From NCBI GenBank assembly GCA_016871675.1, contig VHCN01000030.1:1-37888 (forward strand): 37,888 nucleotides of DNA. The letters run 5' to 3'. Shown piece by piece: positions 23,176-30,994 of the stretch. Each line of letters opens with the position of its first letter. Position 1 is the stretch's first letter. The stretch comes from Verrucomicrobiota bacterium. GTDB lineage: Bacteria; Verrucomicrobiota; Verrucomicrobiia; Limisphaerales; VHCN01. Made by a program: the position numbers and the translations under genes. A model generated the notes under the pieces. That model did no database searches. It was not told where the DNA came from and worked only from the letters and a program-made list of their open reading frames with translations.

Positions 23176-24786
23176 ATGAACTCTCATCACGACGTTCTCC
23201 TTCTCGGCACCGGGCACAACGCGCTCGTGCTGCAGGCGTATCTCGCGCGGTGCGGGCTGCGCACACTCACGCTTGAGCGCGCCGCCGAACCCGGCGGCGG
23301 CTTGCTCACGATGGCGAACCCGCGGCTGCCCGGATTCACGCATCACCCGCACTCGTTCTTCCACCGTGCCATCACGCGGATGCCGTGGTTCCGCGACCTC
23401 GAACTTGCGCGCCACGGCGTGCGCTACATCGAGCCGGAGTTGAACGTGGCCATGCTGCTCCGCGATGGCAGTGCGTTGGAGTGGTGGACGGATTTCGAGC
23501 GCACCGCCGCGTCCTTCGCCGGATTCTCGCGCAAGGACGCCGAAGCCCTGCGCCGCTGGACCGAGGAGTTCCGCCCCATCGTCGAGCAAATCCTCGTGCC
23601 CGAAGCGCAGTCGCCGCCGCTGGAGCCGGAGCATCGCCGACAACTGCTCTCACGGAGCAAGCTTGGCCGTCGCCTGCTCGAAGTCTCCGCGCTCTCGCCA
23701 ATCGAATTTGTCTCGCAGAACTTCGAGCACGACGCCCTCCGCGCCGGGCTGCTCTTCTTCAACGGCCTGCGCGAGGTGGACCTGCGTCAGCCCGGCTTCG
23801 GCCACGCCATCCCCGCGCTGCTCGCCTCACCCGCGAAGGCGCAGATGTGCGTGGGCGGCTCGGGCAACCTCGCGCGCGGGCTCGTCGCTGACATCGCGGA
23901 ACACGGCGGCGAAGTGCGCTGCGGGGTGAACGTGGAGCGAATCGTCGTCCGTAACGGTCGCGCGTCCGGCGTGGCGCTCGACTCCGGCGAGATGCTGTCG
24001 GCGGACGCAATCGTGTCCGGGCTCAATCCACAGCAGACGTTCCTCCAATTGCTCGCGCCCGGGTCTGCACCCGAGGCGTTGCGCGAACGCGCGCGCAGGT
24101 TCCAATACAACCTGCTCGCCCCGCTCTTCGCGCTGAACGTCGCGCTCGACGAACCGCCGCGCTGGGCGGCATCCGCGCGGCGGCCGGAGCTCGGTCGCGC
24201 ATTCATGTTCATCCTCGGACTCGAGCGGTTCGGGCAGTTTCACGACATCGTCTCGGCTCACGAGCGCGGTGAAATCCCGGCGACTGTCGCGTGGGGCGCG
24301 TGCCCGACGCTGTTCGACCCATCGCAATCGCCTGCCGGGAAACACACGGCGTTTCTGTGGGAGAAACTGCCCTTCGCGCTGCGCGGCGACGCCCGGGAGT
24401 GGGACCGCGAGGCCGCCGGGCACGGTTCGCGGCTGCTGAAGTTCTGGTCGCAGTTCGCGCCGAATCTCGCGGGGGGCGCGGTGCTCGACTGGTTCGCGCG
24501 CTCGCCGCTGGACACCGAGCGCACGCTGCCGAACATGACGGGTGGCGACTTGCTCGTCGGCTCGTTCGCGAACGGACAGGTGGGTTTCAACCGGCCGTTT
24601 CCCGGCGCGGGAAACTATCGCACGCCCATCGAGGGGCTTTACCTGTGCGGCGGTTCGACGCATCCGGGCGGCAACGTCACCGGCCTCTGCGGCTACAACG
24701 CGGCTCGCGTCATCGCCACCGACTGTGGCAAGCCGGTGTGGTGGAATCCGCCGGACATCGAGCCGCGACTCGCTGCGCTGGCTTGA
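23176..24786 (+). CDS. FAD-dependent oxidoreductase, phytoene desaturase (CrtI)-like
   Basis: A 536-residue flavoprotein of the CrtI/phytoene dehydrogenase-like superfamily. The dinucleotide-binding start GTGHNALVL is at 11-19 with ERAAEPGGG at 34-42. The C-terminal flavin motif reads GLYLCGGSTHPGGNVTG around 490-506. ATG 23176 is preferred; codons from 23134 only translate the upstream repeat. Relatives include carotenoid desaturases/isomerases and the PYROXD2-like group; no crtB or other carotenoid gene is nearby, so the substrate is open. Confidence 0.82.
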   Translation: MNSHHDVLLLGTGHNALVLQAYLARCGLRTLTLERAAEPGGGLLTMANPRLPGFTHHPHSFFHRAITRMPWFRDLELARHGVRYIEPELNVAMLLRDGSALEWWTDFERTAASFAGFSRKDAEALRRWTEEFRPIVEQILVPEAQSPPLEPEHRRQLLSRSKLGRRLLEVSALSPIEFVSQNFEHDALRAGLLFFNGLREVDLRQPGFGHAIPALLASPAKAQMCVGGSGNLARGLVADIAEHGGEVRCGVNVERIVVRNGRASGVALDSGEMLSADAIVSGLNPQQTFLQLLAPGSAPEALRERARRFQYNLLAPLFALNVALDEPPRWAASARRPELGRAFMFILGLERFGQFHDIVSAHERGEIPATVAWGACPTLFDPSQSPAGKHTAFLWEKLPFALRGDAREWDREAAGHGSRLLKFWSQFAPNLAGGAVLDWFARSPLDTERTLPNMTGGDLLVGSFANGQVGFNRPFPGAGNYRTPIEGLYLCGGSTHPGGNVTGLCGYNAARVIATDCGKPVWWNPPDIEPRLAALA

Positions 24787-24801
24787 TCGTCGCGGCTTGC
24801 G

Positions 24802-25383
24802 TCAGCGGATTCCCGGCAGGCCGACGCTCGCCTCGATTTCCTGAAGCGGCCCGAGCGGGCGCTTCTTTTGGTCGTAGCGGTCGATGTTCGGCTGCCCGCT
24901 CCACAGTTTGTAAACCACCGTGCCGTCGTTCACGAGCACGAGCGCCTTGAACTGCCAGCCCGTCTCGTGGGTCTTGCGGTTGAAGCGGAACATGTCCATC
25001 ACGAGATTCCCGTGGCGCCGGTTGCGCGTGACGGTGATGTCCATCTCGTAGCCCATCGCGCGGTCTTGGGCGGCGATGCACTGGCGCACCGGCACGGGCA
25101 GATCCTCGAGCCGGATGGAGTGGTTGGGCATGAAGCGCTGCATCAGTTCGAGGTGGTTCAGGATTTTCACGTTCGGGTTCGAGAACGGGTCGAAGCCCGA
25201 CGTCTTGAGTTCGCACGCCGAGTCGGCGCCGAGCCCGATGCCGTCGAAGGCCGCCTTGGCGTCGTCGAAACTGCGCCACGGCGACTTGTCGGTGTGGCCA
25301 CCGCTCGGGAACACACTGGCGCAACCCGCGCCCGTCAACAGCAACGCGGCGCACGCGGCCAGCCTGAGAGTCTGGATTTTCAT
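24802..25383 (-). CDS. Putative lipoprotein, unknown function
   Basis: A 193-residue protein with a signal peptide and probable lipidated Cys21 (TGAGC). The mature part has no motif I recognise. It contains SPWRSFDDAKAAFDGI near 34-49, a segment with conserved-looking His and Arg residues (MPNHSIRLEDLPVPVRQC) and ends with GLPGIR. It converges on the CrtI-like gene with 15 bases between stops and is divergent from trpS. The fold is likely a small mixed alpha/beta domain. Function unknown. Confidence 0.75.
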   Translation of the reverse strand: MKIQTLRLAACAALLLTGAGCASVFPSGGHTDKSPWRSFDDAKAAFDGIGLGADSACELKTSGFDPFSNPNVKILNHLELMQRFMPNHSIRLEDLPVPVRQCIAAQDRAMGYEMDITVTRNRRHGNLVMDMFRFNRKTHETGWQFKALVLVNDGTVVYKLWSGQPNIDRYDQKKRPLGPLQEIEASVGLPGIR

Positions 25384-25565
25384 GTGAAGTGGGGGTGAGA
25401 TTCAAAAGAACCACAAACCGGGACAAAGCCGGTTCCGGCGCCTCAAACGGGTTCCTTGAAGCCCGTCCTCAATGCCGAGGCAAGGTAGCACGAATTGCCC
25501 GCACCTCAACCAGCCGGGGCTCAGGGAAAACACCGAGATTCGAGCGGCCTGTCGCCCCCCCCATG

Positions 25566-25617
25566 CTTTGAACCAAAACTTTGAACTTTGAACTTCCGTT
25601 CGCCTCCCTGCTACCGT
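25566..25617 (+). promoter_or_regulatory. trpS upstream heptamers and candidate promoter
   Basis: The heptamer CTTTGAA occurs at 25566-25572, 25579-25585 and 25586-25592. The last copy contains TTGAAC (25588-25593), and TACCGT (25612-25617) follows after 18 bases, seven bases before ATG 25625. The repeat thus seems to supply the -35 box of a nearly leaderless trpS transcript. The rest of the 241-base gap (25384-25624) shows nothing clear. Confidence 0.4.
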
Positions 25618-25624
25618 CCCGCCC

Positions 25625-26590
25625 ATGCGAATTTTGTCCGGCATCCAGCCCTCGGGCGCGCTGCACCTCGGCAACTACTTCGGCATGATGCGCCCGGCCA
25701 TCGAACTGCAGGCGCGGGGCGAGTGCTTCTACTTCATCGCCGACTACCACTCGATGACGTCGCTGACGGACCCCGCCGGGCGCCGACGCAACACGCTCGA
25801 CGTGGCGCTGGACTTCCTCGCGTGCGGACTCGACCCGGCGCGCTCGGTCTTCTTCCGCCAGTCGGATGTGCCCGAAGTCACCGAACTCACGTGGCTGCTC
25901 TCGAGCGTGACGCCGATGAGCCGGCTCGAACTCTGCCACAGCTACAAGGACAAGGTCGCCCACGGCCTCTCTCCGAACCACGGCCTCTTCGCCTATCCCG
26001 TGCTCATGGCGGCGGACATCCTCATCTACGACTCGAACCTCGTGCCCGTTGGGCGCGACCAGAAGCAGCACGTCGAAATCACCCGCGACATCGCCGCGAA
26101 GTGGAACGAACTCTACGGCCAGACCTTCGTCATCCCCGAGGCCGAAATCCGCGACGCCGTCGCCGCCGTGCCTGGCACCGACGGCCAGAAGATGAGCAAG
26201 AGCTACGGCAACACCATCGAGATTTTCGGCGACGAGAAGGCGCTGCGGAAAAAGATCATGTCCATCGTGATGGACAGCCGCGCGCCGCAGGAGCCCAAGC
26301 CGGACGCGGACAAGAATATCGCCGTGCAACTGCTCCAGCTTGTCGCGCCGCCGGACATTGCCAGCGGCTTCGAGCAACGCCTGCGCGCCGGCGGCCTCGG
26401 CTACGGCGACTTGAAGAAGGCGCTCTTCGAGCACTACTGGAACTGCTTTGCACCCGCCCGCGCGCGGCGGGCTGAATTGGAGAAAAACCTCGACCACGTC
26501 CACACCGTGCTCCGCAACGGCGCGGCGAAAGCGCGCGCGCTGGCGCAGACGGTGGTGAACCGCGCCAGGTCGGCGAGCGGGTTGACGTAG
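25625..26590 (+). CDS. trpS: Tryptophan--tRNA ligase
   Basis: It charges tRNA-Trp with tryptophan. It is a class I synthetase of 321 residues, near the usual 320-340. The HIGH-equivalent is ALHLGN (12-17) in GIQPSGALHLGNYFG, and the second signature KMSKS is at 189-193. The tryptophan-pocket region (YHSMTSL, ADILIYD) is normal. ATG 25625 gives the standard N-terminus. No T-box or leader peptide is visible upstream. Confidence 0.97.
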   Translation: MRILSGIQPSGALHLGNYFGMMRPAIELQARGECFYFIADYHSMTSLTDPAGRRRNTLDVALDFLACGLDPARSVFFRQSDVPEVTELTWLLSSVTPMSRLELCHSYKDKVAHGLSPNHGLFAYPVLMAADILIYDSNLVPVGRDQKQHVEITRDIAAKWNELYGQTFVIPEAEIRDAVAAVPGTDGQKMSKSYGNTIEIFGDEKALRKKIMSIVMDSRAPQEPKPDADKNIAVQLLQLVAPPDIASGFEQRLRAGGLGYGDLKKALFEHYWNCFAPARARRAELEKNLDHVHTVLRNGAAKARALAQTVVNRARSASGLT

Positions 26591-26617
26591 CCCGGCGGCA
26601 CGAGAAGGACGTCGGGG

Positions 26618-27715
26618 CTAACCTCGCCCGTCCGCGGCTCGGTGCTCGATTTGTGCCGTTGCCCATCGTGCATGCTCCGCGATGAGCGGCTCTGGATCGC
26701 GGGTCGCCTTCAAGAGTGCAGGCCGTGCGTCTTCGTGCCCCGTGTTCCCGAGCGCGACGCAGACGTTGCGCAAGAGGCCGCGCCGTTTGGTCCGGAGGAT
26801 CGGCGTGCCGGCGAAGCGCTGCTTGAATGCCGCGTCGTCGAGCGCGAGCAGTTCGAGCAAGTCGGACTGCGCGAGGTCCGCACGGGCGTGGGCTTTCATC
26901 ATCCGGCCTTCGCGGGCAAACCTGTTCCAGGGGCAAACTTCGAGGCAGTCGTCGCAGCCGAAGATGCGCGCGCCCATCGCGGGACGGAGTTCGACGGGGA
27001 TGCTGCCTTTCAACTCGATCGTGAGGTAGGAGATGCAGAGCCGCGCATCGAGTTCGAACGGCGCGGTGATGGCGCGCGTCGGGCACGCCGTGATGCAGCG
27101 CGTGCACGTGCCGCAGCGGTTGCGCTCGGACGCGTCGGGCTCCAGCTCCAGCGTGGTGAGGATTTCGGCGAGGAAGAACCAGTTGCCGAGGGCGCGGTTG
27201 ATGAGGTTCGTGTGTTTGCCGATGAAGCCGGCGCCCGCGCGTTGCGCAAGGTCGCGTTCGAGCACGGGACCGGTGTCCACATACCACAGCGAGCGTGTGC
27301 CGGAGCCGCCGAGCGCGTCCACGAACGCGGCGAGTTCTCGCGACCGCTCGCCGAGCACGTCGTGGTAATCGCGGAACCGCGCGTAACGGGCGATGATGCC
27401 GGGCCTTGGGTCGCGGGTCTCGGGTTTCGGCTTGGCGCCGTCTGGCGCGGACTCCGCGCCCGAAACCTGAAACCGGGGCGACGAAACTGCGCCAGCGTAG
27501 CTGGCGACGAGACAGATCACGGACCGCGCGCCCTCGAGCACGCGCTGCGGCTCGACCCGTTTCGGCGCGTTGCGCGCGAGGTAGCCCATGTCGCCGTGGC
27601 GTCCGTCGGCGATCCACCGCTCGAAGTTCGGCGCGCTCGCGGGCGGTCGCGCCGTGGTGAAGCGGCAGTCGTCGAAGCCGAGTTCGAGCGCCCGCGTGCG
27701 AATGGCGTCCTTCAT
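26618..27715 (-). CDS. queG: Epoxyqueuosine reductase
   Basis: It reduces epoxyqueuosine to queuosine in the tRNA wobble base, using cobalamin and two 4Fe-4S clusters. It has 365 residues. The catalytic-type Asp is at 147 (VDTGPVLER). Cluster ligands are Cys201, Cys204, Cys207 and Cys211, plus Cys254, Cys257 and Cys261 (GCDDCLEVCPW) with Cys227. A HEAT-like tail follows. ATG 27715 overlaps the aroK stop (ATGA). Residues about 79-106 form an extra Pro/Arg/Lys-rich loop encoded by an inverted heptamer repeat, absent from typical QueG where this region is short. Confidence 0.93.
   Translation of the reverse strand: MKDAIRTRALELGFDDCRFTTARPPASAPNFERWIADGRHGDMGYLARNAPKRVEPQRVLEGARSVICLVASYAGAVSSPRFQVSGAESAPDGAKPKPETRDPRPGIIARYARFRDYHDVLGERSRELAAFVDALGGSGTRSLWYVDTGPVLERDLAQRAGAGFIGKHTNLINRALGNWFFLAEILTTLELEPDASERNRCGTCTRCITACPTRAITAPFELDARLCISYLTIELKGSIPVELRPAMGARIFGCDDCLEVCPWNRFAREGRMMKAHARADLAQSDLLELLALDDAAFKQRFAGTPILRTKRRGLLRNVCVALGNTGHEDARPALLKATRDPEPLIAEHARWATAQIEHRAADGRG
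27401..27479. repeat. Inverted heptamer repeat inside queG
   Basis: The left arm reads GGGCCTT, GGGTCGC, GGGTCTC, GGGTTTC (27401-27428). The right arm reads CCCGAAA, CCTGAAA, CCGGGGC (27459-27479). Pairing of 27416-27430 with 27460-27474 is 13 of 15, and the centre holds a perfect hairpin GGCGCGG-ACT-CCGCGCC (27444-27460). The queG frame stays open across it. Confidence 0.85.
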
Positions 27716-28251
27716 CCTGACTTCTCGCGCGCCTGGCGGAATTGCAACAGCACATGTTGCGCGACTTCGCGGATGGAGCGCGACTCGGTGTTGATGAGCA
27801 GGTCCGCCTGCTTGTAAGCCTTCTCGCGCTGCGCGAGGAGTTCGCGAATCTTCGACAGCGGGTCGGGGTCTTGCAGCAACGGCCGGTGGGTGTGCCCGCG
27901 CGTGCGCTCCAGGATGGTCGCGGGCGTCGCCCACAGGCAGGCGACAAGCGCGTGCGACTTGAGGCTCGCGAGGTTCGCGGGATTCACGATGAGGCCGCCG
28001 CCCGTGGAAATCACCATGTCGGCACGCGCCGCGAGCCCGTCGAGCACCTCGGTTTCGAGGCGCCGGAACAGGGCCTCGCCCGCCTCGGTGAAGATGTCGC
28101 CGATGTTGCGGCCTGTCCGCGCCTCGATCATCGCGTCCGTGTCCACGAATTCGAAGCCGAGCTCCTGCGCGACGAGCTGGCCGACGGACGACTTGCCCGT
28201 GCCCATGAAGCCCGCGAGGGCGAGGTTGCGGATGGTTCGGGGCTCGGCCAT
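27712..28251 (-). CDS. aroK: Shikimate kinase
   Basis: It phosphorylates shikimate with ATP in the chorismate pathway. It has 179 residues, the usual length. The P-loop GFMGTGKSS is at 14-22, FVDTDAMIE with the shikimate/metal Asp residues near 35-43, and the STGGGLI substrate loop at 82-88. It is the first gene of a two-gene unit with queG (four-base overlap) and is divergent from parE across an 86-base gap. Chorismate supply links it loosely to trpG. Confidence 0.96.
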   Translation of the reverse strand: MAEPRTIRNLALAGFMGTGKSSVGQLVAQELGFEFVDTDAMIEARTGRNIGDIFTEAGEALFRRLETEVLDGLAARADMVISTGGGLIVNPANLASLKSHALVACLWATPATILERTRGHTHRPLLQDPDPLSKIRELLAQREKAYKQADLLINTESRSIREVAQHVLLQFRQAREKSG

Positions 28252-28337
28252 GTGGCGAGGATGCCGGACGCGGCGCGGCCCGTCACGTTTCCAGTTGGCA
28301 ATTCGCGCGCGGCGTTCCCATCATTCGTGCGCGACGC

Positions 28338-30167
28338 ATGGCCGACAACAAGAAGCACGTTTACGACGAGAGCAAGATCAAGACGCTCTCGAGCATCGAG
28401 CACATCCGCCTGCGCACGGGCATGTATATCGGGCGGCTCGGCGACGGCTCGCACTATGACGACGGCTGCTACATCCTCCTCAAGGAGGTCTTGGACAACG
28501 CGGTGGACGAATTCATCATGGGCCACGGGCGCGAGGTCCATATCGAACTCAAGGACGGCGTGGTGTCCGTGCGCGATTTCGGCCGCGGCATCCCCCTGGG
28601 CAAGGTGATTGACTGCGTGTCGCAGATCAACACGGGCGCGAAATACAACGACGACGTGTTTCAGTTCAGCGTCGGCCTCAACGGCGTGGGCACCAAGGCG
28701 GTCAACGCGCTGTCGCAGGCGTTCCTCGTGCGCAGCCATCGCGAGGGCGAGTTTGTCGAGGCGGCGTTCAAGCAGGGCCGGCTCAAGAAGGATGGGAAGG
28801 GCAAAACGAAGGAGGCGGACGGCACGTTCGTGCGGTTCACGCCGGACCCGGACATCTTCAAGGACATCCAGTGGCGCGACGAGTTCATCGAGAAACGCCT
28901 CCGCCACTACGCGTATCTGAACACGGGGCTGAAGCTCGTTTACAACGGCAAGCCCTTCGTCTCGCGCCACGGGTTGAGCGACCTGGTGATGGAGAACCTC
29001 GCCGCGGACAACGCCGAGCCGATCTACCCGCCGCTGCATTACACGAGCAAGATGCTCGAGTTCTGCTTCACGCACAGCAACAGCCGCTACGGCGAGGTGA
29101 TCCTGTCGTTCGTGAACGGCCAATACACGAGCGACGGCGGCACGCACCTGTCGGCGTTCCGCGAGGGGTTGCTCAAGGCGGTGAACGAGTTCAGCAAGGG
29201 CGGCTTCGAGGGCGACGACGTGCGCGAGGGCATCGTGGGCGCGGTGGCGATCCGGTTGAAGGACCCCGTGTTCGAGTCGCAGACGAAGAACAAGCTCGGC
29301 AACACGGAAATCCGCACCGAGCTGGTGAACAACGTGCGGCAGGAACTGCTGCACTTCTTCAGCCGCAACAAGAACATCGCCGAGATGATCCTCGCAAAGG
29401 CCGAGGACAGCCGGCAGCTCCGCAAGGAATTGCAGGAGGTGAAGAAGCTCGCGCGCGAACGCGCCAAGGCCATCACGCTGCGCATCCCGCAGCTCAAGGA
29501 CTGCAAGCGGCACTTCGACAAGGAGCGCGGCAAGGGCGGCGGCTCGATGATCTTCATCTGCGAGGGGCAGAGCGCCGCGGGCTCGATCGTGAGCTGCCGC
29601 AACGTGGACACGCAGGCCATCTTCACGCTCAAGGGCAAGCCGCTCAACGTGTGGGACCTCAAGCGCGACGCCGTCTACAAGAACGACGAGCTCTACAACC
29701 TCATGCGCGCGCTCGACATCGAGGACAGCATCGCCAACCTCCGCTACGAGAAGGTCATCCTCGCCACGGACGCCGACGTGGACGGGCTGCACATCCGCAA
29801 CCTGATGATCACCTACTTCTTCCGCTTCTTCGACCCGCTCGCGCACGACGGGCACCTGTTCGTGCTGGAGACGCCGCTGTTCCGCGTGCGCACCAAGGAG
29901 CGCACCACCTACTGCTACAGCGAAGCCGAACGCGACGCCGCCGTTGCGGCGATGGGAAAGAGCGCCGAGATCACGCGCTTCAAGGGGCTCGGTGAAATCA
30001 GCCCGAAGGAATTCGCGCAGTTCATCGGCGACGACATGCGCCTGAGCCAGGTGGAATACGCGCCCAAGACCGAGGCGACAGGCATTCTGGGATTCTACAT
30101 GGGCAAGAACACGCCCGAACGGCGCGACTACATCATGGAGAACCTCGTCGTGCCGGTGGAGGACTGA
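28338..30167 (+). CDS. parE: DNA topoisomerase IV/gyrase-type subunit B
   Basis: The ATPase subunit of a type IIA topoisomerase. It has 609 residues, closer to ParE than to long GyrB. The GHKL ATP site has Glu50 and Asn54 (LKEVLDNAVDE), Asp80 with GRGIP, and SVGLNGVGTKAVNALS at 111-126. The TOPRIM domain has catalytic Glu409 and the DxDxD of TDADVDG (478-482). The first TOPRIM motif reads EGQSAAGS instead of the usual EGDSAGGS. ParC lies 827 bases downstream, separated by the YchF-like gene. ParE is preferred over GyrB by length, the partner's tail and neighbourhood; GyrB cannot be excluded. Confidence 0.93.
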   Translation: MADNKKHVYDESKIKTLSSIEHIRLRTGMYIGRLGDGSHYDDGCYILLKEVLDNAVDEFIMGHGREVHIELKDGVVSVRDFGRGIPLGKVIDCVSQINTGAKYNDDVFQFSVGLNGVGTKAVNALSQAFLVRSHREGEFVEAAFKQGRLKKDGKGKTKEADGTFVRFTPDPDIFKDIQWRDEFIEKRLRHYAYLNTGLKLVYNGKPFVSRHGLSDLVMENLAADNAEPIYPPLHYTSKMLEFCFTHSNSRYGEVILSFVNGQYTSDGGTHLSAFREGLLKAVNEFSKGGFEGDDVREGIVGAVAIRLKDPVFESQTKNKLGNTEIRTELVNNVRQELLHFFSRNKNIAEMILAKAEDSRQLRKELQEVKKLARERAKAITLRIPQLKDCKRHFDKERGKGGGSMIFICEGQSAAGSIVSCRNVDTQAIFTLKGKPLNVWDLKRDAVYKNDELYNLMRALDIEDSIANLRYEKVILATDADVDGLHIRNLMITYFFRFFDPLAHDGHLFVLETPLFRVRTKERTTYCYSEAERDAAVAAMGKSAEITRFKGLGEISPKEFAQFIGDDMRLSQVEYAPKTEATGILGFYMGKNTPERRDYIMENLVVPVED

Positions 30168-30226
30168 CCGCATCCGCCCGTGGTTCCACCCTTGACCCCG
30201 CCCGCACACGGGACTAAGCAGGGCCG

Positions 30227-30928
30227 GTGAAATTTTCCCTCTTCGGCATCACTTCGATCACGCCCGGCCGGCATAATCTCAAGGACCCGCGACTCGACCA
30301 GGTGGACAAACTCGTCGAGGCGCAGAAGAAGGCTTGCGCGCAGGTGGACGTCGTCACCGACAAGGAACTGCTCACAGCCGACGCCATTCTCACAACGCGC
30401 GCCGCGCTGAGCGACCTGTTGATGAAGGACCTCGAAGCCGTCGAGACGCGCCTCGGCCGCGGGCCCGCCGCGGCGGAGAAGGCCGTGCTCGAAAAACTCG
30501 CCGAGGCGTTGATGAGCGAGAACCCCGTGTCCTCCGCCGGGCTCGCTCCGGAGGAACTCGCGGCCATCTCGGCGCACAACTTCATCTCCACCAAGCCGGT
30601 CGTCGCCGCCGACGCCGCGGAACTTGCGGAGCCGGACGCGCTGCTGTTGCGCGCGTTCGCGGAGAGCGGGTGGATCAGCTTCCTCACCGTCGGCGGGAAG
30701 GAGAACCGCGCGTGGCCCATCCGCGCCGGCTCGACCGCGTGGGAGGCCGCGGGCAGCATCCACACCGACATCCAGAAGGGGTTCATCCGCGCCGAGGTCA
30801 TCAGCTTCGCGGACCTCGTCGAATGCGGCGGCGAGACGCAGGCCAAGCGCGCCGGCAAGCTGCGCCTCGAACTCAAGACCTACGTGATGCAGGACTGCGA
30901 CGTGGTGAACTTCCGGTCGGGCAAGTAG
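30227..30928 (+). CDS. YchF C-terminal-domain protein lacking the GTPase P-loop
   Basis: A 233-residue protein with a GTG start. Residues about 150-231 match the C-terminal TGS-like (DUF933) domain of the YchF/OLA1 ATPase: RAWPIRAGSTAWEAAG, IHTDIQKGFIRAEVISF, and GKLRLELKTYVMQDCDVVNF. Upstream, LSDLLMKDLEAVETRL (61-76) matches the YchF coiled-coil and DPRLDQ (20-25) matches a segment of its G domain. The P-loop (GLPNVGKS in YchF) and the other nucleotide motifs are missing, so it cannot bind nucleotide as YchF does. Full YchF is about 363 residues. It lies between parE and parC, with a 59-base and a 66-base gap. Function unknown. Confidence 0.8.
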   Translation: MKFSLFGITSITPGRHNLKDPRLDQVDKLVEAQKKACAQVDVVTDKELLTADAILTTRAALSDLLMKDLEAVETRLGRGPAAAEKAVLEKLAEALMSENPVSSAGLAPEELAAISAHNFISTKPVVAADAAELAEPDALLLRAFAESGWISFLTVGGKENRAWPIRAGSTAWEAAGSIHTDIQKGFIRAEVISFADLVECGGETQAKRAGKLRLELKTYVMQDCDVVNFRSGK

Positions 30929-30955
30929 CCGCCCATTGCTGCGCGCCGCCCAAAC

Positions 30956-30984
30956 TTGCCTCGGCCTGTCCGCTCCGGTCTAAT
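30956..30984 (+). promoter_or_regulatory. Candidate parC promoter
   Basis: TTGCCT (30956-30961), a 17-base spacer and TCTAAT (30979-30984) lie ten bases before ATG 30995. The -10 box matches consensus at five of six positions, which implies a nearly leaderless parC message. Confidence 0.4.
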
Positions 30985-30994
30985 CCGCGTGACG

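Noticed and set aside
30192-30220. TTGACC-17-TAAGCA promoter before the YchF-like gene
   Set aside because: The -10 match is poor and the IR-rich context makes chance likely; the gene may also be read from parE.
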